Assembly (NCBI GenBank): GCA_016935365.1
Contig: JAFGRB010000328.1
Span: 1 to 42,234 of the forward strand
Direction: 5' to 3'
DNA length: 42,234 bases
Source of the DNA: Deltaproteobacteria bacterium
Lineage (GTDB): Bacteria; Myxococcota; B64-G9
Part shown: one piece after another, positions 32,797 to 41,300 of the stretch
Position numbering within the stretch: the first letter of the stretch is position 1
How the letters are laid out: each line of letters opens with the position of its first letter
Position numbers and translations under genes: made by a program
The notes under the pieces: model-generated
Told to the model about the DNA's origin: nothing
The model's database searches: none
What the model saw: the letters and a program-made list of their open reading frames with translations, nothing else

Positions 32797-35700
32797 CTAC
32801 TGCGTGGCCGCGCCCGGCGTGGGCACAGCGGCCGTCCAGGTGGTGGACAGGTCCTCGCTGGTCTCGTCGTGGCCGCTGATGCCGTTGCCGCCGGTCTTGA
32901 CCTCGGCGCCCTCGCTCAGGTCGCTGCGCTGCCAGGACTGGCCCGCGCTGTGGCCCTGGGCAGCGACGATGTCCTGGTCGTCGACCGGGGTGTCGGCCAG
33001 GTAGGTCGAGTCGCCCACGGTCACGCCGGTCTTGTCCGAGCCCTCGGCCTTGTCGCCCCAGACCACGTAGTCCACGTCCTGGACCAGATCGCTCGACCCG
33101 TCCCAGTAGAAGAGCACGATCACCTCGCCGTCGTTGGAGATGGTCGGTCCGCTGCCGAGCGAGCCGGCCACGCCCTCGAGCATCGCCTGGGTGGCGCCGG
33201 TGGGCGTGCCCATGAGCACGAAGTCCGGATCCGCGCCGTAGACGCCGTTGAAAGAAGCCTGATCCTGGGTGGCGATGGTCACGTAGCCGCCCGGGGCGAT
33301 GCTGGCGCCGGCCGGGAAGCGGGCCAGGAAGTCGGAGGTCTGCCAGGAGCCGGTGTCCAGGGTGGCGATCAGCCAGTAGAAGAGGCCCGAGTTTGCGTAG
33401 GTGGCGTCCCAGAGGTAGTAGTTGCTCAGGTCCACGGCCTGGGCCGAGGGGTTGTGGATCTCGATGAACTCGTTTGCCGTGGGCGTGACGCAGATCTCGG
33501 TCAGCAGCAGATGGGCGCCGCCCGACTCGCAGGCGTCGCCGATGCCGTCCTCGTCCTCGTCGGCCTGATCGGCGTTGGGCACGGTCGGGCAGTTGTCGTC
33601 GCAGTACGTCGTCTCGCCGCCGGTGCAGGGGTTCGAGCCGTCGCCCTCGTCGATGTGGTCGCCGTCCCTGTCCGGGTCGCAGACGTCGCCCAGCGCGTCT
33701 CCGTCCATGTTGGCCTGGTTCTCGTTGTCGTCGGCCGGGCAGTTGTCGCAGGCGTCGCCCAGGCTGTCTGTGTCCGAGTTGGTCTGGTCCTGGTTGTCGT
33801 CGTCCGGGCAGTTGTCGCACAGGTCGCCGACGTCGTCGGTGTCTCTGTCCTCCTGCAGCGGGTTGTAGTCGGCCGGGCAGTTGTCGTTCGTGTCCAGGAT
33901 GCCGTCGCAGTCGCCGTCGTTCGGGTCGCACTCTCCCTCGACGAAGTCGCCGTCTCCGGGCCGGGGCTGGATGCGGTAGTAGGAGAAGTAGAAGTCCAGC
34001 ACGCCGGTCACCGAGTCGAAGGGCATGCCCATCAAGCGCTTGTCGACGGTGCACTCCTCGCCCTCAGGGCAGGCGTAGCCGTGCTTCATGGACCAGCCGA
34101 TGATCACGTCCGCGTCGGCCACGCCGGGCGAGGAGACCACGAAGTCGCCGTGATCCGCCTGGTCGTCGCCGAGAAACGGCGTCAGCGTGGTGACCACGTC
34201 CTGGACCTGGATCAGCATGCCCTCGTACTTCTCGGCGTCGGCGCCGTCGGCGCAGCTAAGGCCCACGCCGCCCGGGGTGCAGACCTGGGAGGTCGCGACC
34301 ACCTGCGGCGCGGGCACGGCCGCCGTGCCGGTGGCGGTGATCGTGTGGCCGTCGTCCGTGTAGAGGGAGAGCTCGCTCAGCTCGTAGTACTCGACGTATC
34401 TGGCGAAGATGTCGACCGTGTCTCCCACGCCGAAGGTCGACAGGTCCACCTGGGTCGAGTAGACGTAGATGCCGGCCCACTCGGTGGCCGCCGGGTCCTG
34501 AACCCACAGGCCGCCCGAGGGCCTGACCGCCGTGACCACCACGTCCTCGATCTCGACGTCGCAGTCGACCGGCACGCGGTCCTCGCGGCTGCGGTCCTGG
34601 AGCTGCATGATCGTGACCGGCTCGGTGGGGCACTCGGCGCTGCCCGAGCAGGCGGGCTCGCCCAGGTCGTTGACCAGGTCGTCGCAGGTCGTGGGCGCCA
34701 GGCGGAACTCGTCGAAGGAGTAGTCCAGGATGCCGGTGATCGAGTTGAAGGCATAGCCTGCGGTCGGCTCGAAGAGGTCGGCGTTCACGAACAGGTCCTC
34801 GACCACCAGCTCCTGGCCGCCGCCGGGCGGGGTGACGGTCCAGTCGCCGTGGCCGAAGTCGGCGTTGGCGATGACCACGTCGGTGACCTGGATGAGAACG
34901 CCCTCCCACTGCTCGGCGCCGGCGCAGGTCGTGCACGCGTCGGCGGTCGCGACCGCCGAGGGCGTGGGCAGGCTGCCCGTGCCGGTGACCGTGACGGAGC
35001 TGGCCGCGATCTGGGTGCTCTCGTAGTACTCGGCCGAGGTGCCGACGATGTCGACGAGATCGCCCACCGAGACCTGGGGCGCCGGCTCGACGTGCCCGGC
35101 GTAGATGTAGATGCCAGACCAGGCGCCGCCGGCCGGGTCCGAGACCCAGAAGCCGTCCCCGGCGATCGGGGTGGTGACGACCGCGCCGTTGACCGTGACC
35201 GCGCAGTCGGGCGGGACCCATTCGGCGTGATCCGGGTTCTGGATCTGGTCGATGGTGACCGAACCCACCGGGCACTCGACGGTCACGCAGACCGCGCTGC
35301 CGCTGCTGTCGAGAACGTCCTCGCAGCGGGTCGGCGTGAGGCGGAATTCGTCGTAGGAGTAGTCCAGCACGCCGGTGAGCGAGGTGAAGGCGAAGCCGGC
35401 CGTCGGCGAGAACTGGGAGCTCGTCACGTAGAGATCCTGGACCACCAGCTCATCACCGCCGCCTGTCGGCTGGACCGTCCAGTCGCCGAATCCGAAGTCG
35501 GGGTTGAGCACCTCGACGTTCTCGACCTTGATCAGCACGCCCTCGTAGGGCTCGGGATCGGCGCAGGTCGTGCAGACGTCCGAGGTGGAGACCACGGTCG
35601 CCGGCGGCAGAGCGGCAGTGCCGGTCTTGTCGACCTGGGCGGCCTCGATCTGGGAGCTGTTGTAGTACTCGGCGTGCACGCCGCGGATGGTGACCAGATC

Positions 35701-36045
35701 GCCGATCGTGACCTCGGGCCGCGGGCTGAGGAACTCGGTGTAGACGTAGATGCCGGACCACTCGCCGCCCTCGGGCTCGGAGACCCAGAAGCCCTTGGAG
35801 CTCTGGAAGGTGGTGACCACCACGTCGCGGACCAGCACCGGCTCGCCCTCGCCCATGTAGTCGGGGTGGTTGGGGTTCTGGATGGCCGGAATCTCGACGT
35901 CGGTCGTGGTGCCGCCATCGGTCCCGCCGTCGGTGCCGCTGTCGGGCTGGGTGTCCGAGCGCCCCCCGCAGCCGCCCAGCCAGGCGGCGACGGCGAGCGA
36001 GAGCAGGAGCAGGCTCAGCAGTTTCGGGATTCGACCTGCGCGCAT
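32797..36045 (-). CDS. Surface lipoprotein with triplicated OB-like repeats, TSP3 and lamin-tail domains
   Basis: A 1082-residue lipoprotein (lipobox LGGC). After a Gly/Thr/Asp linker come three units of about 210 residues (about 55-245, 265-455, 475-700). Each has two OB-fold-like parts, with hallmarks such as GFWVSxPxGGxWSGIYxY, VGDLVxI and SxTGxLDYSxDEFRL. A run of DxDxDGxxDxxDNCP thrombospondin type-3 calcium-binding repeats spans 705-840. A lamin-tail domain (LLLTEICVTPTANEFIEIHNPS) starts near 846, and the end is PTPGAATQ. Such modules occur in extracellular nucleases, but no nuclease domain is seen here. It is the first gene of the surface operon. The start at 36045 has GGAGG in front. 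It probably binds nucleic acid or matrix at the cell surface. Confidence 0.88.
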   Translation of the reverse strand: MRAGRIPKLLSLLLLSLAVAAWLGGCGGRSDTQPDSGTDGGTDGGTTTDVEIPAIQNPNHPDYMGEGEPVLVRDVVVTTFQSSKGFWVSEPEGGEWSGIYVYTEFLSPRPEVTIGDLVTIRGVHAEYYNSSQIEAAQVDKTGTAALPPATVVSTSDVCTTCADPEPYEGVLIKVENVEVLNPDFGFGDWTVQPTGGGDELVVQDLYVTSSQFSPTAGFAFTSLTGVLDYSYDEFRLTPTRCEDVLDSSGSAVCVTVECPVGSVTIDQIQNPDHAEWVPPDCAVTVNGAVVTTPIAGDGFWVSDPAGGAWSGIYIYAGHVEPAPQVSVGDLVDIVGTSAEYYESTQIAASSVTVTGTGSLPTPSAVATADACTTCAGAEQWEGVLIQVTDVVIANADFGHGDWTVTPPGGGQELVVEDLFVNADLFEPTAGYAFNSITGILDYSFDEFRLAPTTCDDLVNDLGEPACSGSAECPTEPVTIMQLQDRSREDRVPVDCDVEIEDVVVTAVRPSGGLWVQDPAATEWAGIYVYSTQVDLSTFGVGDTVDIFARYVEYYELSELSLYTDDGHTITATGTAAVPAPQVVATSQVCTPGGVGLSCADGADAEKYEGMLIQVQDVVTTLTPFLGDDQADHGDFVVSSPGVADADVIIGWSMKHGYACPEGEECTVDKRLMGMPFDSVTGVLDFYFSYYRIQPRPGDGDFVEGECDPNDGDCDGILDTNDNCPADYNPLQEDRDTDDVGDLCDNCPDDDNQDQTNSDTDSLGDACDNCPADDNENQANMDGDALGDVCDPDRDGDHIDEGDGSNPCTGGETTYCDDNCPTVPNADQADEDEDGIGDACESGGAHLLLTEICVTPTANEFIEIHNPSAQAVDLSNYYLWDATYANSGLFYWLIATLDTGSWQTSDFLARFPAGASIAPGGYVTIATQDQASFNGVYGADPDFVLMGTPTGATQAMLEGVAGSLGSGPTISNDGEVIVLFYWDGSSDLVQDVDYVVWGDKAEGSDKTGVTVGDSTYLADTPVDDQDIVAAQGHSAGQSWQRSDLSEGAEVKTGGNGISGHDETSEDLSTTWTAAVPTPGAATQ

Positions 36046-36080
36046 GGGAAACCTCCAAGCGTTGGTTGGATGGAGTACCA

Positions 36081-36103
36081 CCTCGGGGGAATGCACCCCG
36101 AGG
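36081..36103 (-). other. 5'-leader hairpin of the surface-lipoprotein operon
   Basis: A perfect 8-bp stem (CCTCGGGG/CCCCGAGG) with a 7-nt loop starts at the predicted transcript end, about 36 nt before the ATG. It has no T-run. It could stabilise the mRNA or serve a regulatory RNA-binding protein. Confidence 0.4.
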
Positions 36104-36113
36104 ACCCCCCATT

Positions 36114-36141
36114 CTTATCCCCTTCTCCGGCCCAGAGTCAA
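36114..36141 (-). promoter_or_regulatory. Sigma-70-type promoter of the four-gene surface operon
   Basis: The minus strand has TTGACT (36141-36136), a 16-bp spacer and GATAAG (36119-36114). The matches are five and four of six. The start would be near 36107, just upstream of the leader hairpin. Confidence 0.45.
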
Positions 36142-36166
36142 CGCCAGAAGAACCGCCGCATACAGG

Positions 36167-36195
36167 TTGACACCTCGCTTCGGTGGAGCTATGAC
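36167..36195 (+). promoter_or_regulatory. Sigma-70-type promoter of the DUF3857 lipoprotein gene
   Basis: TTGACA, a 17-bp spacer and TATGAC; the -35 is perfect and the -10 matches four of six. The predicted start near 36202 gives a leader of about 105 nt without an obvious structure. Confidence 0.5.
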
Positions 36196-36306
36196 TGGAT
36201 ACGACCAGGGGAGCTTGTGTATCGATTGTGTGCCCATCCGAGACGGGAGTGTGCCCGGAATCGAATGGGTCTGTTCGGTTGCTGGTTCACTGGAAAGGAG
36301 CGTACC

Positions 36307-38268
36307 ATGCAGATGTCCATATGGATCCTTCTCGCCCTGGCGCTCCCCGCAGCGTTGTGCAGCAGCTGCACGGTGCGGACGCTCAAGCTGGTGCCTCCGG
36401 CTGTCGAGTCGATGCGGGTTCCGGACACGATGAGAGGCGCCCACGCCGTCTTCCTGTACGACGCGGGCTGGGTCCACTATCACTCGATCGGCGTGGTGCA
36501 CGGGCGCGCCCTGGCCTTCACGCGCAAGGCGCGCATCAAGATCCTGACCCGCTCGGGCACCGAGCGATATGGCAGCCTGGAGATCCTGCACATCGGGGAC
36601 CTCATCCGGTTCGAAGGGTACGTCGAGAAGCCCGACGGCCGGCGGGTCGCGGTCGGCGCGGGGGACGTCAAGAAGGCCGAGGTGCGCAGAGACGTGATCG
36701 AGGGAGCCGTGCCGCCCGTGCATCTGTACAAGACCATCGTGGTCTTCCCCGACCTCTCGTCCGGCGACATCCTCGGCTACGACTACACGCGGCACGGCGT
36801 GGAGTCGAGCTGGTCGTTCTCCCGGCTCGACGCACCGGTGCTGTTTTCGCGCTTCGCGATCGAGAAGCGCTGGAAGAGGCTCGCGCTCGAGGGCGTGCTG
36901 ACCGACCGTCACGACCTGAAGCCGGCCAAGCACGTGGAGATGGCCGCCTCGGCGATCTACATGAACCCCCATCACATCTGGACGGCTCGAAACGTCCCTT
37001 CGATCCCGAGCGAGCCATACATGCCGCCCGTGGACGAGCTCTCGAGCCGGATCTCGGTCTGGTACAAGCTTCCGGACCTGGACCTGGCGAAGATCGCGGG
37101 GACGTACTTCCACTGGTTCACCCACGGCGGCGCGCCGGTGCCCGCCGAGATCCGGTCGCTGGCCGTGAGGATCTGCGCGGGCGTGGAGGACGAGTCGGAG
37201 AGGGTCCGCAGGCTGCGGCGCTGGGCGCTCGAGAACCTGGCGCTGGACGATCCGGAGCGGATCCACGACATCTCGCCATACTGGGATACGGAGCCGATCC
37301 GGGTGGGCGAGCTGCTCGAAAAGCGCGCGGCGAGCCTGGAGGAGGCCACCTGTCTGCTGCGCATGCTTCTGCTCGCGGCAGGGATCGATACCGGCGTGGT
37401 GCTGTGCGCCCGGCCGGGACGTCCGGGCTTCGATCCCGGCATCCTGGATACGGCCCAGTTCACCCATGTCTTCCTCTCGATGCCGGATGGCCGGCTGATA
37501 GGCCTGGACGCGCCGTGGCTGGATGCGGGACAGGTGGGCTGGGCGTTCTTCGGACGCAAGGCGCTCTGGATGCGGCGCGACTACCACGAGGTCAAACCTG
37601 TGCCCACGCCGTCCGCCGGGGAGAACCGGATGGAGATACGCGTGCAGGCGAAGCTGTCAGCCTCCGGGGAGATTGCGGCCGAGGCGCGTCTTCGCTATCT
37701 GGGTCTCGAGGCGGCCCGGGTGCGCAGGGCGCTGTGGTCGGCCACCGAGGGGCAGGTGGAGCGCTGGATCCTCGATCGGGCAACCGAGGCGGGTGAGGTC
37801 GAGATCGCGGACCGGACGATCGAAAACAAGGAACGGCCCGGCAAGGAGCTCGCGCTGACCGTCCGCTACCGGCCGCGCAGGAAGGCCGAGCTGCAAGGCG
37901 AGAAGATGATCTTCCACCTCGGACCACTCGCCGGCTGGCTGCGGGTGCCGGATTTCGGGAAGGGGGAGCGGAGGCTGCCTGCCAGGCTGCCCTTCGCCAC
38001 CTCCCGCGAGCTGGCGCTGGAGATCGGGCTGCCGGAGGGATTACACCTAACGCAGCCGCCGGAGCCGGTGCGCTTCTCATCGAGCGGCGAGAACGGCCTG
38101 CAGCTCGAGCGCAGCACCAGCGTAAAAGACGGTCTCGTGAAGGTCGATCTCGCATACCGGGCGAGGGACCGGGACCTGACGCTCGCGCAGGTCAAGGAGT
38201 GCACGGCGCCGATGGCGCGCTTTCGAGCCGAGAGGGACGCCGTGATCGTGCTCGAGCGGGGTCCATGA
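36307..38268 (+). CDS. DUF3857/transglutaminase-like lipoprotein, likely catalytically altered
   Basis: A 653-residue lipoprotein (signal peptide with SSC). An N-terminal DUF3857-like beta domain is followed by a transglutaminase-like domain (about 290-410) and a C-terminal beta domain. In family members the catalytic Cys sits in a GDCKDKA motif before LLxALLxxAGI. Here that stretch reads AASLEEATCLLRMLLLAAGI, so Leu appears to replace the Cys. The His (FTHVFL) and Asp (GLDAPW) remain. The start has AAGGAG in front. The huge open frame starting at 30535 merges with this gene but is antisense before 36307. The enzyme, if active, would not use the standard triad. Confidence 0.85.
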   Translation: MQMSIWILLALALPAALCSSCTVRTLKLVPPAVESMRVPDTMRGAHAVFLYDAGWVHYHSIGVVHGRALAFTRKARIKILTRSGTERYGSLEILHIGDLIRFEGYVEKPDGRRVAVGAGDVKKAEVRRDVIEGAVPPVHLYKTIVVFPDLSSGDILGYDYTRHGVESSWSFSRLDAPVLFSRFAIEKRWKRLALEGVLTDRHDLKPAKHVEMAASAIYMNPHHIWTARNVPSIPSEPYMPPVDELSSRISVWYKLPDLDLAKIAGTYFHWFTHGGAPVPAEIRSLAVRICAGVEDESERVRRLRRWALENLALDDPERIHDISPYWDTEPIRVGELLEKRAASLEEATCLLRMLLLAAGIDTGVVLCARPGRPGFDPGILDTAQFTHVFLSMPDGRLIGLDAPWLDAGQVGWAFFGRKALWMRRDYHEVKPVPTPSAGENRMEIRVQAKLSASGEIAAEARLRYLGLEAARVRRALWSATEGQVERWILDRATEAGEVEIADRTIENKERPGKELALTVRYRPRRKAELQGEKMIFHLGPLAGWLRVPDFGKGERRLPARLPFATSRELALEIGLPEGLHLTQPPEPVRFSSSGENGLQLERSTSVKDGLVKVDLAYRARDRDLTLAQVKECTAPMARFRAERDAVIVLERGP

Positions 38269-38327
38269 AGTGGCTATTCTGAACCCTCACCTGCTTCGAT
38301 AGCGGCGTGTTCGTACTAGTTTCGATC

Positions 38328-38372
38328 GCTAACGTTCATGACGTTATGTTATCTAACGTTTTCGACGTTAGC
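38328..38372. repeat. Four TAACGT half-sites in a 45-bp imperfect palindrome
   Basis: Two 19-nt arms (GCTAACGT-N5-ACGTTA and its inverse) flank a 7-bp centre. The half-sites begin at 38330, 38341, 38354 and 38365, so they are 11-13 bp apart, near one helical turn. It is AT-rich in a GC-rich genome and lies between two convergent stop codons. It may be a protein-binding array or a bidirectional hairpin. No T-run is present. Nothing else is seen in 38269-38394. Confidence 0.5.
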
Positions 38373-38394
38373 AAGTCCGGATCGCCTCGATGGG

Positions 38395-41300
38395 TCAGAG
38401 AGGCACTTCCTCGATCTCGAGGGTGTCGAAGTAGGCCTGACACGCGCCATCTGTGCGAACGAAGAGCAGCGCTCGGTTTTCATACTGCCACCCGAGCTGG
38501 AACTCGGTCTCGACGTATTGCCAATCGCCGAGCAGCGCACTGTCCGCATCGGCCCTGAAGTCGGTATAGCCCCCGTCGGTGTCATAGGCCCTGACTTGAA
38601 TGGAGGCCTGGGCGCCTGCGCCTGCTTGCACCCAGTACACCCAGCCGGATACTTTGTATTTCTTGGGATTCTGCAAGAAGACGTCCTGCAGCCAGGCATC
38701 GGTGCCCGTGTCGCTCTGAGCCAGAAGGCTCCTCGTTCCGCTCTGGGCCGGGGTCGAGACGATCTGGCCATACAAGGTGTTGCCATAGGCTCGCCACTCC
38801 CACCAGAAGTAGCTGTCCTGCTCGAAGTCCCTGTTCTTCACGATCCGCTCGTCTACCTCCACGCCGCCTATTCCAGCGGTCAAGCTGCCGACTTTCAGCT
38901 TCTCGAGCTCTGCGAAATCCCAGAGCGTGACATCGTTCGGGCTCGTCCCCGCATCCGAGAGCACGATCTGTATCTCGCTCACGTCCCTCGGAGTCTTGAA
39001 CTCGATCCGGAAGCGCGTCCAGCGATGGTATTCGGCATAATAATCAACGTCTCTGCCGCTGTCGGATCGGATCCATGCCTTTTCCTTGAAGGTGATCAGA
39101 TCGTTTTCGGACGTGTCGAGGACCTCGACATCCGCCGCCAGCTCGATAACAGTTGGCTCAGTCTGACTCTTGGCATACACGTCGAGGTGGTAGAACTCCC
39201 TCGGCGAGACGGTGCAGTTCTGTGTCACCCGGTTGTGGTCGGTGCCTTTTCTCATGTACAGCACCGTGTCGCCGTGAGGAACCCGGTGCTTGCCCGTGAC
39301 TGGGTCTTGCCAGGTGGAAGGCCAGCCGAGATCAGGCTCCACGTGCTTGATGGCGATCTCTCCTCCGGCCCCTGCCTGGAAGGACCAGCCGGTTCCGCTC
39401 TCGAAGCTGGGATCGGAGACGAAAGGCAGCGAGTCGTCGCCATCACCGTAGAGAGATGTATTCTGGTCGATGTAGTAGTGTCGAGCGAGCTTGTTTATCC
39501 AGGCGACTGTCTCCGGTCGCGTCCGGGCGAATGAGTAGAAGGCGACGCCCGGCAGCTGGTCGAGAACCGAGGTGTTCCTGATGAAGTGGATCTCGGAGTC
39601 GACGAAGTCGGGAAAGTCCACGCCCGGATCGCGATCGTAGGCGTAGTCTTCGGTGTCGGCGGTGGACAGGCCGATGACTGTTTTTTCCAGCAAGCCATCG
39701 CAGCCATGGCCCTGACAGGTGTCTCGTATCTTGAGTATGCGTGACTCGATCAGAGAGTCGCGATCGGCTGGGGTGGAGAGCTCATCGACATATACTTCCT
39801 CCATGTAGAGATCCGCATAGGTGTACAGTTGGGCAAGCGCAGAAGGAATCCACGGATCATCATAGTCTTCTTTTCCATATACTCCCCAGACGAAGATCAG
39901 TCGATCGGGATTTCGCTCCTTTACTCTCTTGAGAGTCTCGAAGCCTATTCGATATTGGAGGCTGGTATCGCGCCAGCTTCCGAGAAACTCGTCGACTGTA
40001 ATTGCCTGAAACCCATCTGGGAGCAGACCGCCCAGTTCATCAGAGTACGCATCTTCCCAGGTGTCGACGTTGATCTCTATACACGTCTCCAGCTCCTGGT
40101 CACTTGGAGGATCGGCATTATTCAGGCATTTCAAATCCTCCCACTCCTGCAAACGGCTGTCACCTTCTATCGGAAACTCGGATCGGTGCTTTGCGCACAG
40201 CACCCCCCTGTCGGTCAGGCTTCTCACCGCTTCCTTCTGATAATCCTCCTTTGCCCAGACATCCGCCACGTTCGGGACGGGCATCTCGCCTGCTCGATCC
40301 AGAATGGTCGGGTCGAATCCCCTGTGGAATGCGCCATACCCGATGATCGCGGGGAAGGGCACGGAAGGCGGGGGGCAGGCTGCGTTGTCCCCGCCCGGGC
40401 TGCCCAGATCGGTCCCGGCTCCCCAGGCGGCGGTCGATTGGCACCAGTGCTCGGCGAAGTCGTTCGAGTCGGCGTCCAGGTAGGCGGGAGCGAGCTGGGC
40501 CGAGGCGCCTTCTCTGCTCACCGCCCAGCAGATCTCGTCCACGAGCTGACCGACGCGCTCGATGGAGATGACCTCGTCCGCCTCGTCCAGGCTGAAGGTG
40601 TCGGGGTAGTCGTAGTCGGCGGCCACGCCTCCGTTGGTGCCCGGGTCGGCGTCGACGGCCAGCACTGCCTCGTCGCCAGGCGCGAGCATGATGTCGTCCT
40701 GGACCGTGAAGGTGTTGTCGCTCGCGTCGCTGAAGACAAGGCCGCGCAGGTTGACCAGGTCGGTCGAGCAGTTGTGGATCTCGAGCCACTCGCCGGCCTC
40801 ATCGTTCACGTAGGCGGGATTGGCCAGGTACTCGCTGATGATCACGTCGCCCGCGACCGCGAAGCGTCCTGCGCAGGCCGCGGCCTGGCAGACGGCGCCC
40901 GTGGCACCGCAGTCGACGCTGTTGGGGTCGATCGGGTAGTCGCACTCGGGCGTGCCGGCATTGTCGGTGCAGGTCCCGGGCGAGAGGTAACTCGCCAGCA
41001 GGTTGCCGACGCAGGCGTCGGCCGGTGCGCTCGTGCAGGGGTTGGGCAGGCAGGGATCGTCGAAGACCGAGACCGTCAGGCCGTAGACGTTTTGATCGCC
41101 GGCTGTGGCGCCGAAGACTGCGATGTAGTGCAGGCCGGTCTCGACTGCGGTGTGGTCGATCGCCTCGTCGTCCGTAGAGCTGTTCGACGTGGCCACCGCG
41201 TTGACCCCGCTGGGATCCAAAAGCAGCATGTCCAGGTCTCCATCTGCGTGGCTGAAGCGGATCGCGACCGAGATCTCCTCGTTCGCAGTCAGGTCCACGG

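Noticed and set aside
33540..33960. Tandem DNA repeats in the TSP3 region
   Set aside because: They are explained by repeated DxDxDGxxDNCP calcium-binding motifs in the protein and are not an independent satellite.
30535..36306. Very long plus-strand open frame leading into the DUF3857 gene
   Set aside because: It is antisense to three well-supported genes and shows composition-driven, low-complexity Gly/Val/Asp/His sequence without any domain. Only the part from 36307 is a gene.
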